Counted from the first letter of the stretch, positions 36,460 through 45,561 are shown. The stretch is DNA of 59,230 bases from Acidobacteriota bacterium (GCA_947465645.1 CANIBQ010000024.1:1-59230); one strand, 5' to 3'. Made by a program: numbers and translations. Notes: generated from the sequence alone by a model not told the origin.

Positions 36460-36535
36460 TGGTGGACCTGACCGGGATCGAACCGGTGACCTCCTGAATG
36501 CCATTCAGGCGCGCTCCCAACTGCGCTACAGGCCC
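36460..36535 (-). tRNA. tRNA-Ala, anticodon GGC
   Basis: On the minus strand the 76-nt sequence folds as a full cloverleaf. The acceptor GGGCCTG pairs with CAGGTCC (one G-U), the D arm starts GCGCAGTTGGGAGCGC, the anticodon arm is CCTGA-ATGGCAT-TCAGG with GGC, and the T arm contains GGTTCGATCC. The CCA end is encoded. It reads GCC and GCU codons. It converges on the end of the nucleotidyltransferase gene. Confidence 0.95.
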
Positions 36536-36627
36536 CTTTTAGTGAGGACGAACAGTCAATGCTAACACGCGGGCCTGCAGCGCCGTAGCTCGCCGGAGGG
36601 GAGCACGGGCGGGACCTGGGCTGTCAC

Positions 36628-36662
36628 AGACGCCGGCTATAACCGATATAGAGCCGGCGTCT
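36628..36662. repeat. Perfect 11-bp inverted repeat at the end of a small gene
   Basis: AGACGCCGGCT and AGCCGGCGTCT are separated by 13 bp and overlap the stop codon of the 71-residue gene. No U-run follows on either strand, so a terminator role is unsure. Confidence 0.45.
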
Positions 36663-36876
36663 ATACCGTTGCTGAGGGCATGCGGCTGTGCGCCAGCACC
36701 AGCCACTGCGTCAGCAGCCGCGCCGCCTCGTCCGGCGTGGGGCCGTAGAACGGCATCATGGCGGTGGGCATGCCAGGCATGCGCCGGAGCTGTGCGCGCC
36801 AGCGGTTGCTGACGGGCGTGACCTCGATGTGATACGAGCGGCCGGCGATGGTTTCTTCGAAGCGATGAACGGTCAA
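36661..36876 (-). CDS. Small protein of unknown function
   Basis: The 71-residue protein reads with coding-like codon use and has no close competitor frame. The best start is a TTG, with no clear ribosome site. It has a beta-rich first half (HRFEETIAGRSYHIEVTPV) and a helical second half (PTPDEAARLLTQWLVLAH), like small stand-alone domains with a HicB-like or YcfA-like layout. I do not recognise a family. It is divergent from the secreted protein gene at 37.1 kb. Confidence 0.6.
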   Translation of the reverse strand: MTVHRFEETIAGRSYHIEVTPVSNRWRAQLRRMPGMPTAMMPFYGPTPDEAARLLTQWLVLAHSRMPSATV

Positions 36877-37026
36877 TGTTGGAAAGGTCCGTAGTGGGGG
36901 ACGGCGGTCGATCTTACGCTTCGCACGCCAGCGATCAAGCGAAACGGATCACGAAGGCGCCGTCCACAAGCGGTATCGGCCGCCCGCGCCCGGAGATCGC
37001 GGCCAAGAAATATTTGCGTTGGCAGG

Positions 37027-37057
37027 TTGTCCACAGGTTTTGCACGCGTCATCCACA
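37027..37057. promoter_or_regulatory. Two DnaA-box-like nonamers
   Basis: TTGTCCACA and, 13 bp on, TCATCCACA resemble the DnaA box TTATCCACA. They lie in the 250-bp gap upstream of the secreted unknown protein. There is no dnaA, dnaN or AT-rich unwinding region, so this is not taken as an origin; DnaA-controlled transcription is possible. Confidence 0.3.
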
Positions 37058-37127
37058 ACTTTTCAACAGTGGCGCGATCGGGGGCGATCGACGCGCCGCA
37101 AGAGTACAATTGCGGCGTCGCAATGAC

Positions 37128-38510
37128 ATGTCTGTAATCGCGCGCATCGTTCTGTCGGCGTTCCTCTATCTGCTGGCGCCAAGCGCGGCGAGCGCCGCGC
37201 CCGACGCGATGCTGCTACGTCTGTTTCTCACCGACGGCACTAGAGTCGTGAGCTTCGGCGAGTACGCGCGCGTTGACGATCGCGTGATCTTTTCGATGCC
37301 GGCCGGCGGTGCCGCGGCTGAGCCTCGGCTGCAGGCCGTCACCCTCCCATCGCGGGTCATCGACTGGCCGCGAACCGAGCGCTACGCCGCGACGGCGAGG
37401 TATCAGCGCTACGCCGAGACGCGCGGCGACGAGGATTTCATCCGGCTCAGCAATGACGTCGCCGCCGTGCTCAACGAGATCCTGGTGAGCCGGGATCGAA
37501 ACCAGGCGCTCGAGATCGCGACCCGCGCCAGGAACACGCTGGCCGACTGGCCACGTGACCACTTCGGCTACCGGCAGCGCGAAGTCACCGAAATCGTGTC
37601 GCTGCTCGATGAAGCGATCTCCGGACTCCGCGCAGCAGCCGGCATGACGATGTTCGACCTGTCGCTGGTGGCGACGGTCCCTGACATCCCGTTCGAGCCG
37701 CTGTTGGGGATGCCGCCACTTCGGGAGCAGCTCGACCAGGTATTTCATGTCGCCGCGCTCACCGAGCGCTCGTCCGAGCGCGTCGCGCTGCTGCAGACGG
37801 CGCTGGCGCTCTTGAGCGAGGCCGCCGGATCGATGGCTCCGGCTGACATCACGACGCTGCGGCACTCCGCGCAAAAACAGATCGCGCAGGAGTTCGCCAT
37901 CGACGCGCAGTACGCGGTCCTCTCGCGGCGATTCATCTCGCAGGCGACGCGGGCCGCGGGCCGAGCACGGATCGCTGACGTGGAGCGGGTGCTCAACCGG
38001 ATTCCGAACGAAGATACGCGGCTTGGCCGGCGCCGGCCCGAAGTCGTCCAGGCACTGCACGCCTCGGTCCAGGGGCAGCTCGATGCGGCCCTCCACCTGC
38101 GGCTGCTTCGCGATCGCTGGGTGATCCGGCAGGCCTTGTACCGGGACTATCGGCGGAACGTCGGCAATCATCTGCTACAGCTCGTGAAAGCCCAGCCGGC
38201 GCTCGAAGCGGTTCGTCGGCTCGCGGGGCCCTCGCCAAACACGCTGGTGACGCTCCGAGGCCGATTGAGCGGCGGGGCCGAGCGGTTGCAGCGGATTCAG
38301 GTGCCGACCGATCTCAAGGCGGCTCACGATCTGCTGACCACGTCGTGGCGGTTTGCCGAGAACGCCGTCAACACACGTTACCTCGCCATCCAGTCAGGAC
38401 AGGTTGCGACCGCGTGGGAGGCCTCGTCAGCGGCCGCCGGCGCGTTGATGTTCCTCTCGCGCGCCCAGGAGGAGATTCGCACGCTGCTCGAGCCCCCTCA
38501 ACCTCGGTGA
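37128..38510 (+). CDS. Exported protein of unknown function
   Basis: The start at ATG 37128 gives 460 residues beginning with a signal peptide (MSVIARIVLSAFLYLLAPSA, then ASAAP). After a short beta-rich stretch (FLTDGTRVVSFGEYARVDDRV, with PSRVIDWPRTERY) the remaining ~350 residues are predicted helical and rich in Ala, Arg and Leu, without motifs I know. The TGA stop overlaps the GTG start of addB. A periplasmic helical repeat or scaffold is a guess. TACAAT lies ~18 nt before the start. Confidence 0.75.
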   Translation: MSVIARIVLSAFLYLLAPSAASAAPDAMLLRLFLTDGTRVVSFGEYARVDDRVIFSMPAGGAAAEPRLQAVTLPSRVIDWPRTERYAATARYQRYAETRGDEDFIRLSNDVAAVLNEILVSRDRNQALEIATRARNTLADWPRDHFGYRQREVTEIVSLLDEAISGLRAAAGMTMFDLSLVATVPDIPFEPLLGMPPLREQLDQVFHVAALTERSSERVALLQTALALLSEAAGSMAPADITTLRHSAQKQIAQEFAIDAQYAVLSRRFISQATRAAGRARIADVERVLNRIPNEDTRLGRRRPEVVQALHASVQGQLDAALHLRLLRDRWVIRQALYRDYRRNVGNHLLQLVKAQPALEAVRRLAGPSPNTLVTLRGRLSGGAERLQRIQVPTDLKAAHDLLTTSWRFAENAVNTRYLAIQSGQVATAWEASSAAAGALMFLSRAQEEIRTLLEPPQPR

Positions 38511-41356
38511 TCACCGTCCGCACCACCCGGCTCGTGCGGGTGCCGGATCTGTACACGTTCCGCGACGCCCTCTCCTCGCTGGCGTGCGGCGGCACGCCGT
38601 TCGACGCGCGCGACCGGTTCGTCATCGTCCCCACCCGCGCCGCCGCGGCGCACCTGCTTCGATCCATCGAGAACCGGCAGCCCTCGTCAACCGACGCGCT
38701 GCTTCTTCCCGACTTCATCACGTCCGACGAGCTGCCGGCGCGACTGGCCGAACGCGCGCCGCACGATGCGCCGACCGTGACCGCCGCGGAGCGGGAGGCG
38801 CTGCTCGGCGTGGCATGCCGCTCGGCGATTGCCGAGGGCGCGCAGCCGCCATTCCGTCTTCGCCCCGGCCTGGTTGCCGAGATCCTTCGCTTCTACGACA
38901 CGCTGCATCGCAACCAGAAGGACGTCGATACGTTCGAGCGCCTGGCGCTCGGCATGCTCGAGCCTGGCGCGGCCGACGACCGCGGCGCCGAACGTCTCGT
39001 GCGGCAGACCCGCTTCCTGGTGAGCGCCTTCCGGCATTTCGAGCGCCAATGCGCCGACATCGGCGCATTCGATGAACATGCGGTTCGCCGGCACGTGCGT
39101 GAGAGCGCCTCGGTTCGTCCGTGGCGCCACGCAATCGTCGCGGTCGGCGACCGGTCCCTCGATCCCAGCGGCCTCTTTCGCGCCGACTGGGATCTGCTCG
39201 CCCGTGTACCCGGCCTCGAGCGCCTCGACGTCGTCGCCACCGACCACACGGTGGCGGGTGCGTTTCACGAGCGTATTCGCGACCTGCTCCCGGGCATCGA
39301 GGAGGTGCGCTTCGAGAGCGAGTCACCCGCCGCACCGGTGCTGCTCGCCGCGCCGAAGCCGCGAAGCGGAGAAGGCGGGCTGATTGCTCCCCGCGCAGTC
39401 ACACAGACAGCGCGCGACCGTGAGGAGGAGGTCGCAGGATTCGCGCGTTGGGCGCGCCACGCCATTCGCGCCGGGGAGGTGTCGGCGCTCGACCGCATGG
39501 CGCTCGTCGTCCGCCAGCCGCTGCCGTACGTCTACGTGGCGCGAGAGGTGCTCCGGTCGGGGGGCGTTCCGTGCCAGATGTTCGATGCACTGCCGCTTGG
39601 TGCGGAGCCGTACGCGGCGGCGCTCGATCTCGTCGTGTCGTGTGTCAGCGGCAACTTCGCGCGCGGGCCGGCGGTCGCATTGCTGCGCTCGCCGCACTTC
39701 AGATTCGAAGGGCTCACCGCGCGCGAGATCACGGCACTCGACCGCGCGCTGAGCGCCGCGGGTTATCTCGGCGACGTGGCCGCCCTCGATCAGTTCACCC
39801 TCCCCGCCGCGGCCGTGCTCAGCCGCATCGCCGGTGAGCTCGCGCCGCTGAGAAACACGGCGCCGCTGGCCGCCCATCTCGAGCTGTTGTTCACCTTCCT
39901 GACGGCTCGCGAGAATGTGCCGGGCCCCGACGATCCGCTTCGCGAGCGGCAGCTTCGCGCCCGCGCAGCGATCCTCAGCACCCTCGCCACGCTGCGAGAC
40001 GCGTACGCGAGGTTCGACGCGACGCCCATGGAGTTCGATACGGTGGCGGCGATCGTGAGGCGCTGGATCGAGGGACAGACCTTTGCGCCGCGCACGGGCG
40101 AGTCCGGGGTGCACCTCGTGGACGCCGCGAGCGCGAGGTTCGGCGACTTCGACGCGGTGCAGCTCGCGGGCCTGGTTGACGGCGAGTGGCCGGATCGCCC
40201 GCGCCGTAACATCTTCTACGCCGGGGGCGTGTTGCGCGAGCTGGGATGGCCGGCCGAGTCCGATCGCCTGGATGGTGCCCGCGCCGCATTTCGCGACCTG
40301 CTTCGCCTGCCAGGCTCGTACCTTGTCGTGTCGACGTTTACGCTCGAAGACGATGCGCTGGTGGCGGCGTCGACATTTGTGGACGAGCTCGAAGGAGCGG
40401 GCCTCGAGGCGGTCGAGTACACATCGCCCACGACGCGCATGTTCGACTACGAAGTGCCCGCCGTCGAGCGTCCAACGGTTGACGCCGCGCGTTTCCGCGG
40501 CCAGACCAGCGGACATATGCCAGCCGCCTACTCGCTGAGCTCGCTCGAGCGCTACCAGGACTGTCCGTTCAAGTTCTTCGCGGCCGACGTGCTTCGACTC
40601 GAGGAACAACCGGAGGACGAGCCCGCGCTCTCGCCGCGGGCGCGCGGCCGCTTCGTGCACGAGGTGTTTCAGCGATTCTTCGAAGCGTGGGACAGCCGCG
40701 GCGCCGGCACGATTACGCCCGATCGCCTGGACGACGCCCGCACCCTGTTCGAAGAGGTGGCGAAGCCGCTGCTCTCGCGGCTGCCCGAGACCGACGCGTC
40801 GCTCGAATGGACGCGCCTTTTCGGCTCCGCGATTTCGGTCGGGATCGTGGACGTCGTGCTTGGCCTCGAAGCCTCGAGACCGGCAGGCGTCCAGGAGCGG
40901 TGGCTCGAGTACCGCCTCGAAGGCGACTTCTCCCTGGGCGGTGCGGATGGCCGCCGCATTCCGCTGAAGGGCGTCGCCGACCGTATCGATCTGCTCCAGG
41001 GCAACCGTCTGCGCGTCATCGACTACAAGTCGGGGTACCCGCCCAACGTCAAGCGCGCGCTGCAGGTGGCGGTCTATGCGCTCTGCGCGCAGGAGCGGCT
41101 GGCGGAACGCGACGGCCGTCCGTGGGCGCTCGACGAGGCTGCGTATGTGGCGTTCACGGGCAAACGCGCGCTGGTCCCCGTCGTCAAGGCCGGGGCGAAG
41201 GATGTCGGCGAGACGCTGGCCGCGGCGCGCCAGAGGCTGATCGGCCTGGTGGACGACATCGGATCCGGCGTGTTTCCGCCGCGGCCGCACGAGCCGATGA
41301 TGTGCACCTACTGCGCGTACCCGTCCGTCTGCCGGAAGGATTACGTTGGCGATTAG
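38507..41356 (+). CDS. addB: AddB-like PD-(D/E)XK nuclease of the AddAB repair complex
   Basis: GTG 38507 overlaps the previous stop and gives 949 residues. The N-terminal helicase-like half lacks a clear Walker A (VPTRAAAAHLLRSI), as in many inactivated AddB helicases. The C-terminal nuclease has GRFVHEVFQRFFE, the catalytic RVIDYKSG and QVAVYALCAQE. Four Cys in YQDCPFKFF (~685) and CTYCAYPSVC (~931) match the AddB iron-sulfur staple. With AddA it processes DNA ends for recombination. It overlaps addA by 11 bp. Confidence 0.92.
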   Translation: MITVRTTRLVRVPDLYTFRDALSSLACGGTPFDARDRFVIVPTRAAAAHLLRSIENRQPSSTDALLLPDFITSDELPARLAERAPHDAPTVTAAEREALLGVACRSAIAEGAQPPFRLRPGLVAEILRFYDTLHRNQKDVDTFERLALGMLEPGAADDRGAERLVRQTRFLVSAFRHFERQCADIGAFDEHAVRRHVRESASVRPWRHAIVAVGDRSLDPSGLFRADWDLLARVPGLERLDVVATDHTVAGAFHERIRDLLPGIEEVRFESESPAAPVLLAAPKPRSGEGGLIAPRAVTQTARDREEEVAGFARWARHAIRAGEVSALDRMALVVRQPLPYVYVAREVLRSGGVPCQMFDALPLGAEPYAAALDLVVSCVSGNFARGPAVALLRSPHFRFEGLTAREITALDRALSAAGYLGDVAALDQFTLPAAAVLSRIAGELAPLRNTAPLAAHLELLFTFLTARENVPGPDDPLRERQLRARAAILSTLATLRDAYARFDATPMEFDTVAAIVRRWIEGQTFAPRTGESGVHLVDAASARFGDFDAVQLAGLVDGEWPDRPRRNIFYAGGVLRELGWPAESDRLDGARAAFRDLLRLPGSYLVVSTFTLEDDALVAASTFVDELEGAGLEAVEYTSPTTRMFDYEVPAVERPTVDAARFRGQTSGHMPAAYSLSSLERYQDCPFKFFAADVLRLEEQPEDEPALSPRARGRFVHEVFQRFFEAWDSRGAGTITPDRLDDARTLFEEVAKPLLSRLPETDASLEWTRLFGSAISVGIVDVVLGLEASRPAGVQERWLEYRLEGDFSLGGADGRRIPLKGVADRIDLLQGNRLRVIDYKSGYPPNVKRALQVAVYALCAQERLAERDGRPWALDEAAYVAFTGKRALVPVVKAGAKDVGETLAAARQRLIGLVDDIGSGVFPPRPHEPMMCTYCAYPSVCRKDYVGD

Positions 41357-44300
41357 TAGCGTCCGGCTGCCCTTTGAAGAGGACTCGGCCGAGGCGCGCA
41401 TCGATGCGCGTGACCGGGCGGGCCGTGAGCGCGCGGTCGATCCGCGCTTCAACGTCGCGCTCGAGGCCTCCGCCGGTACGGGCAAGACGCGCGTGCTCGT
41501 CGACAGGTACATCAACCTGCTGCACGCCGGCGTGGACCCCGCGAACATTCTCGCGATCACGTTCACGCGCAAGGCGGCGGCCGAAATGCGAGAGCGCATC
41601 CTCTCGACGCTCCGGGCCGCCGCAGACCGCGGGGAGCTGTCGCCCGCGCGGTGGCGCGAGCTGCGCGATCGCACGTCGGATATATCGATCAGTACCATCG
41701 ATGCGTTCTGCCTGTCGTTGCTGCGCGAGTTTCCGCTCGAGGCCGACCTCGATCCCGGGTTCTCGCTGGCTGACGAAACCGAGGTGCCGCGTCTCATCGC
41801 AGAATCGCTCGACCGGGCGCTGCGGATCTGCCGTTCCCTGGCACGCCAGGACGAGCATGTCGCGCTCGTGTTCGCGCAGCTCGGCGACCGCCGCGCCCGG
41901 CGCGGGCTGGCGGCACTGCTGAATCGGCGCATCGTGGCGCCGCGCGTGCTCGCACGTTACCTGGCGGCCGGTCCGCGCGACCTGGACGTCGCGGGCGTGG
42001 CGCGCCGGGCGGCCGCGGCGCTCATCGACACTTTGGAAGCGATGCCGGGCGGGGTCGAGCGATTCCTCGAGACAGGCCCGCTCGAGCCGGCGTTCATGGT
42101 GCTCGCCCGTGGTGTAAGGCGACTGCGCGCAGCGGGAGAAGCGGGCGGCGCGGTCGATCCCGCTTCCATTCAGGCGGTGTTTGCGCGGGCGCGCGAGCAC
42201 TTCCTCACGCAGGACGGCTCGCCGCGCACCCGTTGCCCCTATGCGAAGCCGGCGTTTGCCAGCGCCACGGACTGGCAGGTGCACAAGGACCTCGTGGTCG
42301 GACACGCCGAGGCGATGTCGCGGGTGTTCGACGCCTACCGGCGCGACTTGAACGTCCTGGTGTCGCGCGGCATCTCGCGGATGTTTGCCGTGGCCGAAAC
42401 CGAATACCGCCGAACGCTGGATGCGCACGCCGTCCTCGACTTTTCCGACGTGCTGCTGCGCGCCCTCGCGCTGCTGCGCCAGATGGAGGAGTTCTCGCGC
42501 AGCCGGTACCGGCTCGAGTCGCGGTACCACCACGTGCTGGTGGACGAGTTCCAGGATACGAGCCGCGCCCAGTGGGAGCTCATCTCGCTCCTCGTGCAGG
42601 CGTGGGGCGAGGGCGCGGGGCTCACGGCCTCAGGACCGCTTCCACCCTCGATCTTCATCGTTGGCGACCGCAAGCAGTCGATCTACGGGTTTCGCGATGC
42701 GGACGGCTCGCTGCTGTCCGAAGCCAGCCGGTACCTCGAGGCGCTGCGTCCCGACGGGGACGTCCGCCGGTCGATTTCTCGAAGCTTTCGATCGGTCCCC
42801 GCGCTGCTCACGTTTGTGAACGACGTCTGTCACGACATCGACAAGGCGCCAGGCAGGCGGGACGGATTCCGGTACGCGGAAGAAGATCGGTTTCCGATCG
42901 AAACGACGGTCCGGCTAAAGCCGGACACTACGTACGACGACGTGCCGCTGGGACTGGTGATCGCGGAGACACCAGAGGAGTGCGCCGAGATCGCCGGCGA
43001 CGAGATCGCACGCCTGGTGGCCGCGGCCACGCCGATTCGCGATCGCGATACCGGCGTGCGGCGTCCGGTCCGTCCGGGTGATATTGCCATCCTCTTCCGC
43101 ACGCGTGACAGCCACCGGGAGTTCGAGAGTGCGCTCGAGCGGCGCGGCATCCCGGCGTTTGTCTACAAGGGGCTCGGCTTCTTCGACGCGGACGAGATCA
43201 AGGATGTGCTCGCGCTGCTCTGGTACCTGGCTGACCCGCTGTCGGACTTGCGGGCTGCCGCGCTCTTGCGATCGCGGTTCGTCCACGTCTCGGACGAGGG
43301 GCTGCGGCTGCTGGCGCCGAAGCTCTCGGACGCGTTGCGCGCAACCGGGCCGCCGGCGGCCGGGGTGCGACTCGAGCCCGATGATGCCGCCGCGCTCGAC
43401 CGGGCCCGCACCGCGACCGCGCGATGGCGGTCGCTCGTCGACCGCATGCCGCCAGCCGAGTTGCTCGACCTGATCCTCAACGAGTCGGCCTACTTCGTCG
43501 AGATGCACGGTCCGCGGTTCGCGCAGGCGCGTGAAAACCTCAAGAAAATCCGCGCGCTGGTGCGGCGCATCCAGAACCGGGGCTACGCCACGCTCGGCCG
43601 GATTGCGGCGCATCTGGACCGCCTGGCGGTCGGCGACGACGCCAACGCGGTGATCGATGCGTCGGACGCCGTCAACCTCATGACCGTGCACGCGTCCAAG
43701 GGCCTCGAGTTTCCGGTGGTCTTCCTCGTCAACCTGGCGCGCGGTACAGGCAATCGTCGCGATCCCATCCGAATCGCCGCGCGGGAGGCGGACGACGATC
43801 TGTCGGTCGCGGTCGGCGACTACCAGTCGGAAGCCGACGAGGATGATTCGGCGAAACAGCGCGAGGAAACCAAGCGCCTGCTCTACGTCGCGCTCACGCG
43901 CGCGCGAGACCGCCTCTACCTCGGGTCGGCGTTGAAGGAGGGCCGGATCCAGCCAGGGCGCGGGAGCCTCGCCGAAGTCCTCCCGCAGTCCCTGCTGGAT
44001 CGGGTCGCTGCCCAGGCAGCGGCCACCACTGCCGTGGAATGGCAGGCGTCATCGGGCCAGGTGCATCGCCTTCAACTCTGCCCGGCGGACCGTGAAGGTC
44101 CGCCCCGCAACCAGAGTGGACAGGGTTCGCTCCTCGAAGATCTCGTGAATGGCGGCGCGGGCCTTTCCGGCCCGCGAGACTCAGATTTCGCACCGCTTGT
44201 CGATAGCGGCGTTCCGCGCCGCCCGATTGCCGCGATGCTGGGTGACGCCGGCGTGTTGCCGGGAGGGCGCGAATCCGATCGGCTCGTCGGCACCTTCGTC

Positions 44301-44711
44301 CACCGCCTTCTCGAACGCTTCGGGCTGGATCCCGCCGTCACGGTCGACCGGGCCGCGGCGGTGCGCACGCTGCGGTCCGAAGAGATCCAGGGGCCGTGGC
44401 TGGACGAGGCGCTCGGCGCGTACCAGGCGATCGTGCAGCGGGCCGACGTCCGCGCGCTGTACCTGGCCGGCCCGCGCATCCATGAAGCGCCGTTCACGAT
44501 GCGCCTGGACGGGTCGATCGTTCGCGGCACCATCGATTGCCTGGTGCGTACGGCGCCCGATCGGATGACGCTGCTCGAGTTCAAGACCGGGCGGCCGCGG
44601 GCGGAGCATCGCACGCAGCTGGATCTGTACCGCCGGGCGGCGGAATCGGCGTTCCCCGGCTCGTCTATCGACGCGCGCCTCGTCTATGCGGGCGAGGTGT
44701 CCGAGCCGTAA
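41346..44711 (+). CDS. addA: AddA-like UvrD-family helicase/nuclease
   Basis: The TTG at 41346, with GGAAGGA 5 nt upstream, gives 1121 residues. Walker A is ASAGTGKT at 41-48; Walker B VLVDEFQDTSRAQWE; then VGDRKQSIYGFRDAD, VNLMTVHASKGLEFPVVFLV and TKRLLYVALTRARDRLYL. The C-terminal nuclease has TFVHRLLERFG, GTIDCLV, LLEFKTGRPR and QLDLYRRA. Both activities look intact. Three REP-like palindromes sit in frame in the coding sequence, at residues ~520-530, ~914-920 and ~938-944, without breaking the frame. Confidence 0.94.
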   Translation: MAISSVRLPFEEDSAEARIDARDRAGRERAVDPRFNVALEASAGTGKTRVLVDRYINLLHAGVDPANILAITFTRKAAAEMRERILSTLRAAADRGELSPARWRELRDRTSDISISTIDAFCLSLLREFPLEADLDPGFSLADETEVPRLIAESLDRALRICRSLARQDEHVALVFAQLGDRRARRGLAALLNRRIVAPRVLARYLAAGPRDLDVAGVARRAAAALIDTLEAMPGGVERFLETGPLEPAFMVLARGVRRLRAAGEAGGAVDPASIQAVFARAREHFLTQDGSPRTRCPYAKPAFASATDWQVHKDLVVGHAEAMSRVFDAYRRDLNVLVSRGISRMFAVAETEYRRTLDAHAVLDFSDVLLRALALLRQMEEFSRSRYRLESRYHHVLVDEFQDTSRAQWELISLLVQAWGEGAGLTASGPLPPSIFIVGDRKQSIYGFRDADGSLLSEASRYLEALRPDGDVRRSISRSFRSVPALLTFVNDVCHDIDKAPGRRDGFRYAEEDRFPIETTVRLKPDTTYDDVPLGLVIAETPEECAEIAGDEIARLVAAATPIRDRDTGVRRPVRPGDIAILFRTRDSHREFESALERRGIPAFVYKGLGFFDADEIKDVLALLWYLADPLSDLRAAALLRSRFVHVSDEGLRLLAPKLSDALRATGPPAAGVRLEPDDAAALDRARTATARWRSLVDRMPPAELLDLILNESAYFVEMHGPRFAQARENLKKIRALVRRIQNRGYATLGRIAAHLDRLAVGDDANAVIDASDAVNLMTVHASKGLEFPVVFLVNLARGTGNRRDPIRIAAREADDDLSVAVGDYQSEADEDDSAKQREETKRLLYVALTRARDRLYLGSALKEGRIQPGRGSLAEVLPQSLLDRVAAQAAATTAVEWQASSGQVHRLQLCPADREGPPRNQSGQGSLLEDLVNGGAGLSGPRDSDFAPLVDSGVPRRPIAAMLGDAGVLPGGRESDRLVGTFVHRLLERFGLDPAVTVDRAAAVRTLRSEEIQGPWLDEALGAYQAIVQRADVRALYLAGPRIHEAPFTMRLDGSIVRGTIDCLVRTAPDRMTLLEFKTGRPRAEHRTQLDLYRRAAESAFPGSSIDARLVYAGEVSEP
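42904..42935. repeat. REP-like palindrome inside addA, in frame
   Basis: CGACGGTCCGGCTAAAGCCG, then GACACTACGTAC, identical in core to the intergenic copies near 22.9, 25.4 and 34.3 kb. It encodes [11 protein letters not shown] at about residues 520-530 of AddA. Confidence 0.85.
44085..44103. repeat. Second REP-like palindrome inside addA
   Basis: GCGGACC-GTGAA-GGTCCGC, nearly identical to the intergenic element at 45.37 kb. It is translated in frame as part of CPADREGPPRN, in the linker before the nuclease domain. Confidence 0.7.
44156..44176. repeat. Third REP-like palindrome inside addA
   Basis: CGCGGGCC-TTTCC-GGCCCGCG; on the minus strand the loop is GGAAA, fitting the arm-GNAAA-arm pattern. 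It is translated in frame within NGGAGLSGPRDS. Confidence 0.6.
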
Positions 44712-44783
44712 TTGTCCGCACGAGCTGCCGGTTTGCACCAGGACGAAACCAAAACAGAGCCGTCGAGGTCTAAACGGACATAC

Positions 44784-45023
44784 ATGCACAATCTCCCCGT
44801 GGCCCCCGGCGGCCGGGCCGGTCCAATGACCCTGGTGACCCTCCAGGCGCTGCCGTGTGGCTGCGTGGCGGCGATTTATCGCTCCCGGCCCACAGTCGTC
44901 GAGCTGGAGCTGGTCGAGGCAAAAGGACCGCATTGCCGCGTTTTTGGGCACCGAACGGGGGAAGTCATCAGCGTGGCGGTGCCGGATTTCCGCGAGGGTG
45001 CGGGCCCCGAACCGACAGTTTAA
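44784..45023 (+). CDS. Small protein of unknown function
   Basis: ATG 44784 would give 79 residues; another ATG at 44826 gives 65. Neither has a clear ribosome site. The conserved-looking part is LQALPCGCVAAIYRSRPTVVELELVEAKGPHCR followed by VFGHRTGEVI, a beta-rich small fold. I do not recognise the family. It stands between addA and the zinc-ribbon gene in the same direction. Confidence 0.5.
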   Translation: MHNLPVAPGGRAGPMTLVTLQALPCGCVAAIYRSRPTVVELELVEAKGPHCRVFGHRTGEVISVAVPDFREGAGPEPTV

Positions 45024-45141
45024 TGGCCCAGCTGAGGTTTTTCTGCATTGCGCCATGCAGAAGCCATCCCCTACAATCGAGTTCTCAGAATCTGGAACGC
45101 TTTGTGAGGAGACGCTGTTGACGACAAAAGAGGAGACGGTA

Positions 45142-45363
45142 GTGGCGCTGACCTGTCCCAGTTGTGGGAACGACCAAAATTTTCTCGTGAAAACACTTCA
45201 GATGCACGTCGTGCACCTGGAGGATTCGAGGGTTGAGGTCTCCGAGGAAGGCCGCCCCGCCGTGTTGGAACTCTTGTGCGACGAGTGTGACACCGCGCTC
45301 AGCATTGATGAACTGGAAGAAGGCCTCCGCAAGGAGCTGCTGCTGACCCTCGGCGCGCGCTAG
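45142..45363 (+). CDS. Small zinc-ribbon protein
   Basis: GTG 45142 with AGGAG 6 nt upstream gives 73 residues, starting MALTCPSCGND. A TTG at 45118 has an equally good AGGAG and would add eight residues. The two Cys pairs, CPSCG and CDECD, bracket a beta-rich middle (KTLQMHVVHLEDSRVEV), the form of a zinc ribbon. The C-terminus is an acidic helix. Function unknown. It is followed by a REP-like palindrome and a convergent second zinc-ribbon gene. Confidence 0.75.
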   Translation: MALTCPSCGNDQNFLVKTLQMHVVHLEDSRVEVSEEGRPAVLELLCDECDTALSIDELEEGLRKELLLTLGAR

Positions 45364-45371
45364 AGGCTTAA

Positions 45372-45392
45372 CGCGGACCGTAAAGGTCCGCG
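45372..45392. repeat. REP-like palindrome between two zinc-ribbon genes
   Basis: CGCGGACC-GTAAA-GGTCCGCG, an 8-bp perfect stem with a GTAAA loop, between convergent genes. Same family as the second in-frame copy in addA. Confidence 0.75.
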
Positions 45393-45399
45393 CCGCACT

Positions 45400-45561
45400 T
45401 CAATCCCATTCTTCGACTTCCTCGAAGTAGTCACACTCCGGGCAGACCCACTCCCTGGATTTCGTGGCTTTGGTCTGCGATGTCCCTGGCACGCGATCGA
45501 TGACCTCGCGTTCGCGCAGTCGCATCGTTTCGCCGCACATCGGGCACTCCTTGTCGGCCAT
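45400..45561 (-). CDS. 53-residue zinc-ribbon protein
   Basis: On the minus strand an ATG preceded by AGGGAGAAG (5 nt spacing) opens a 53-codon frame beginning MADKECPMCGETMRLRERE and ending in CPECDYFEEVEEWD. Two CxxC pairs, CPMC and CPEC, predict one zinc site, and the C-terminus is strongly acidic. The strong ribosome site and clean codon use argue for a real gene despite its size. It is convergent with the other zinc-ribbon gene and divergent from the DnaJ-like gene. Confidence 0.75.
   Translation of the reverse strand: MADKECPMCGETMRLREREVIDRVPGTSQTKATKSREWVCPECDYFEEVEEWD

Noticed and set aside
36959..37110. Replication origin
   Set aside because: Only two imperfect DnaA-like boxes, no dnaA/dnaN/parAB genes and no AT-rich unwinding element.
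39323..41932. 869-codon minus-strand frame
   Set aside because: Antisense to addB and the start of addA; Arg-rich with no domain.
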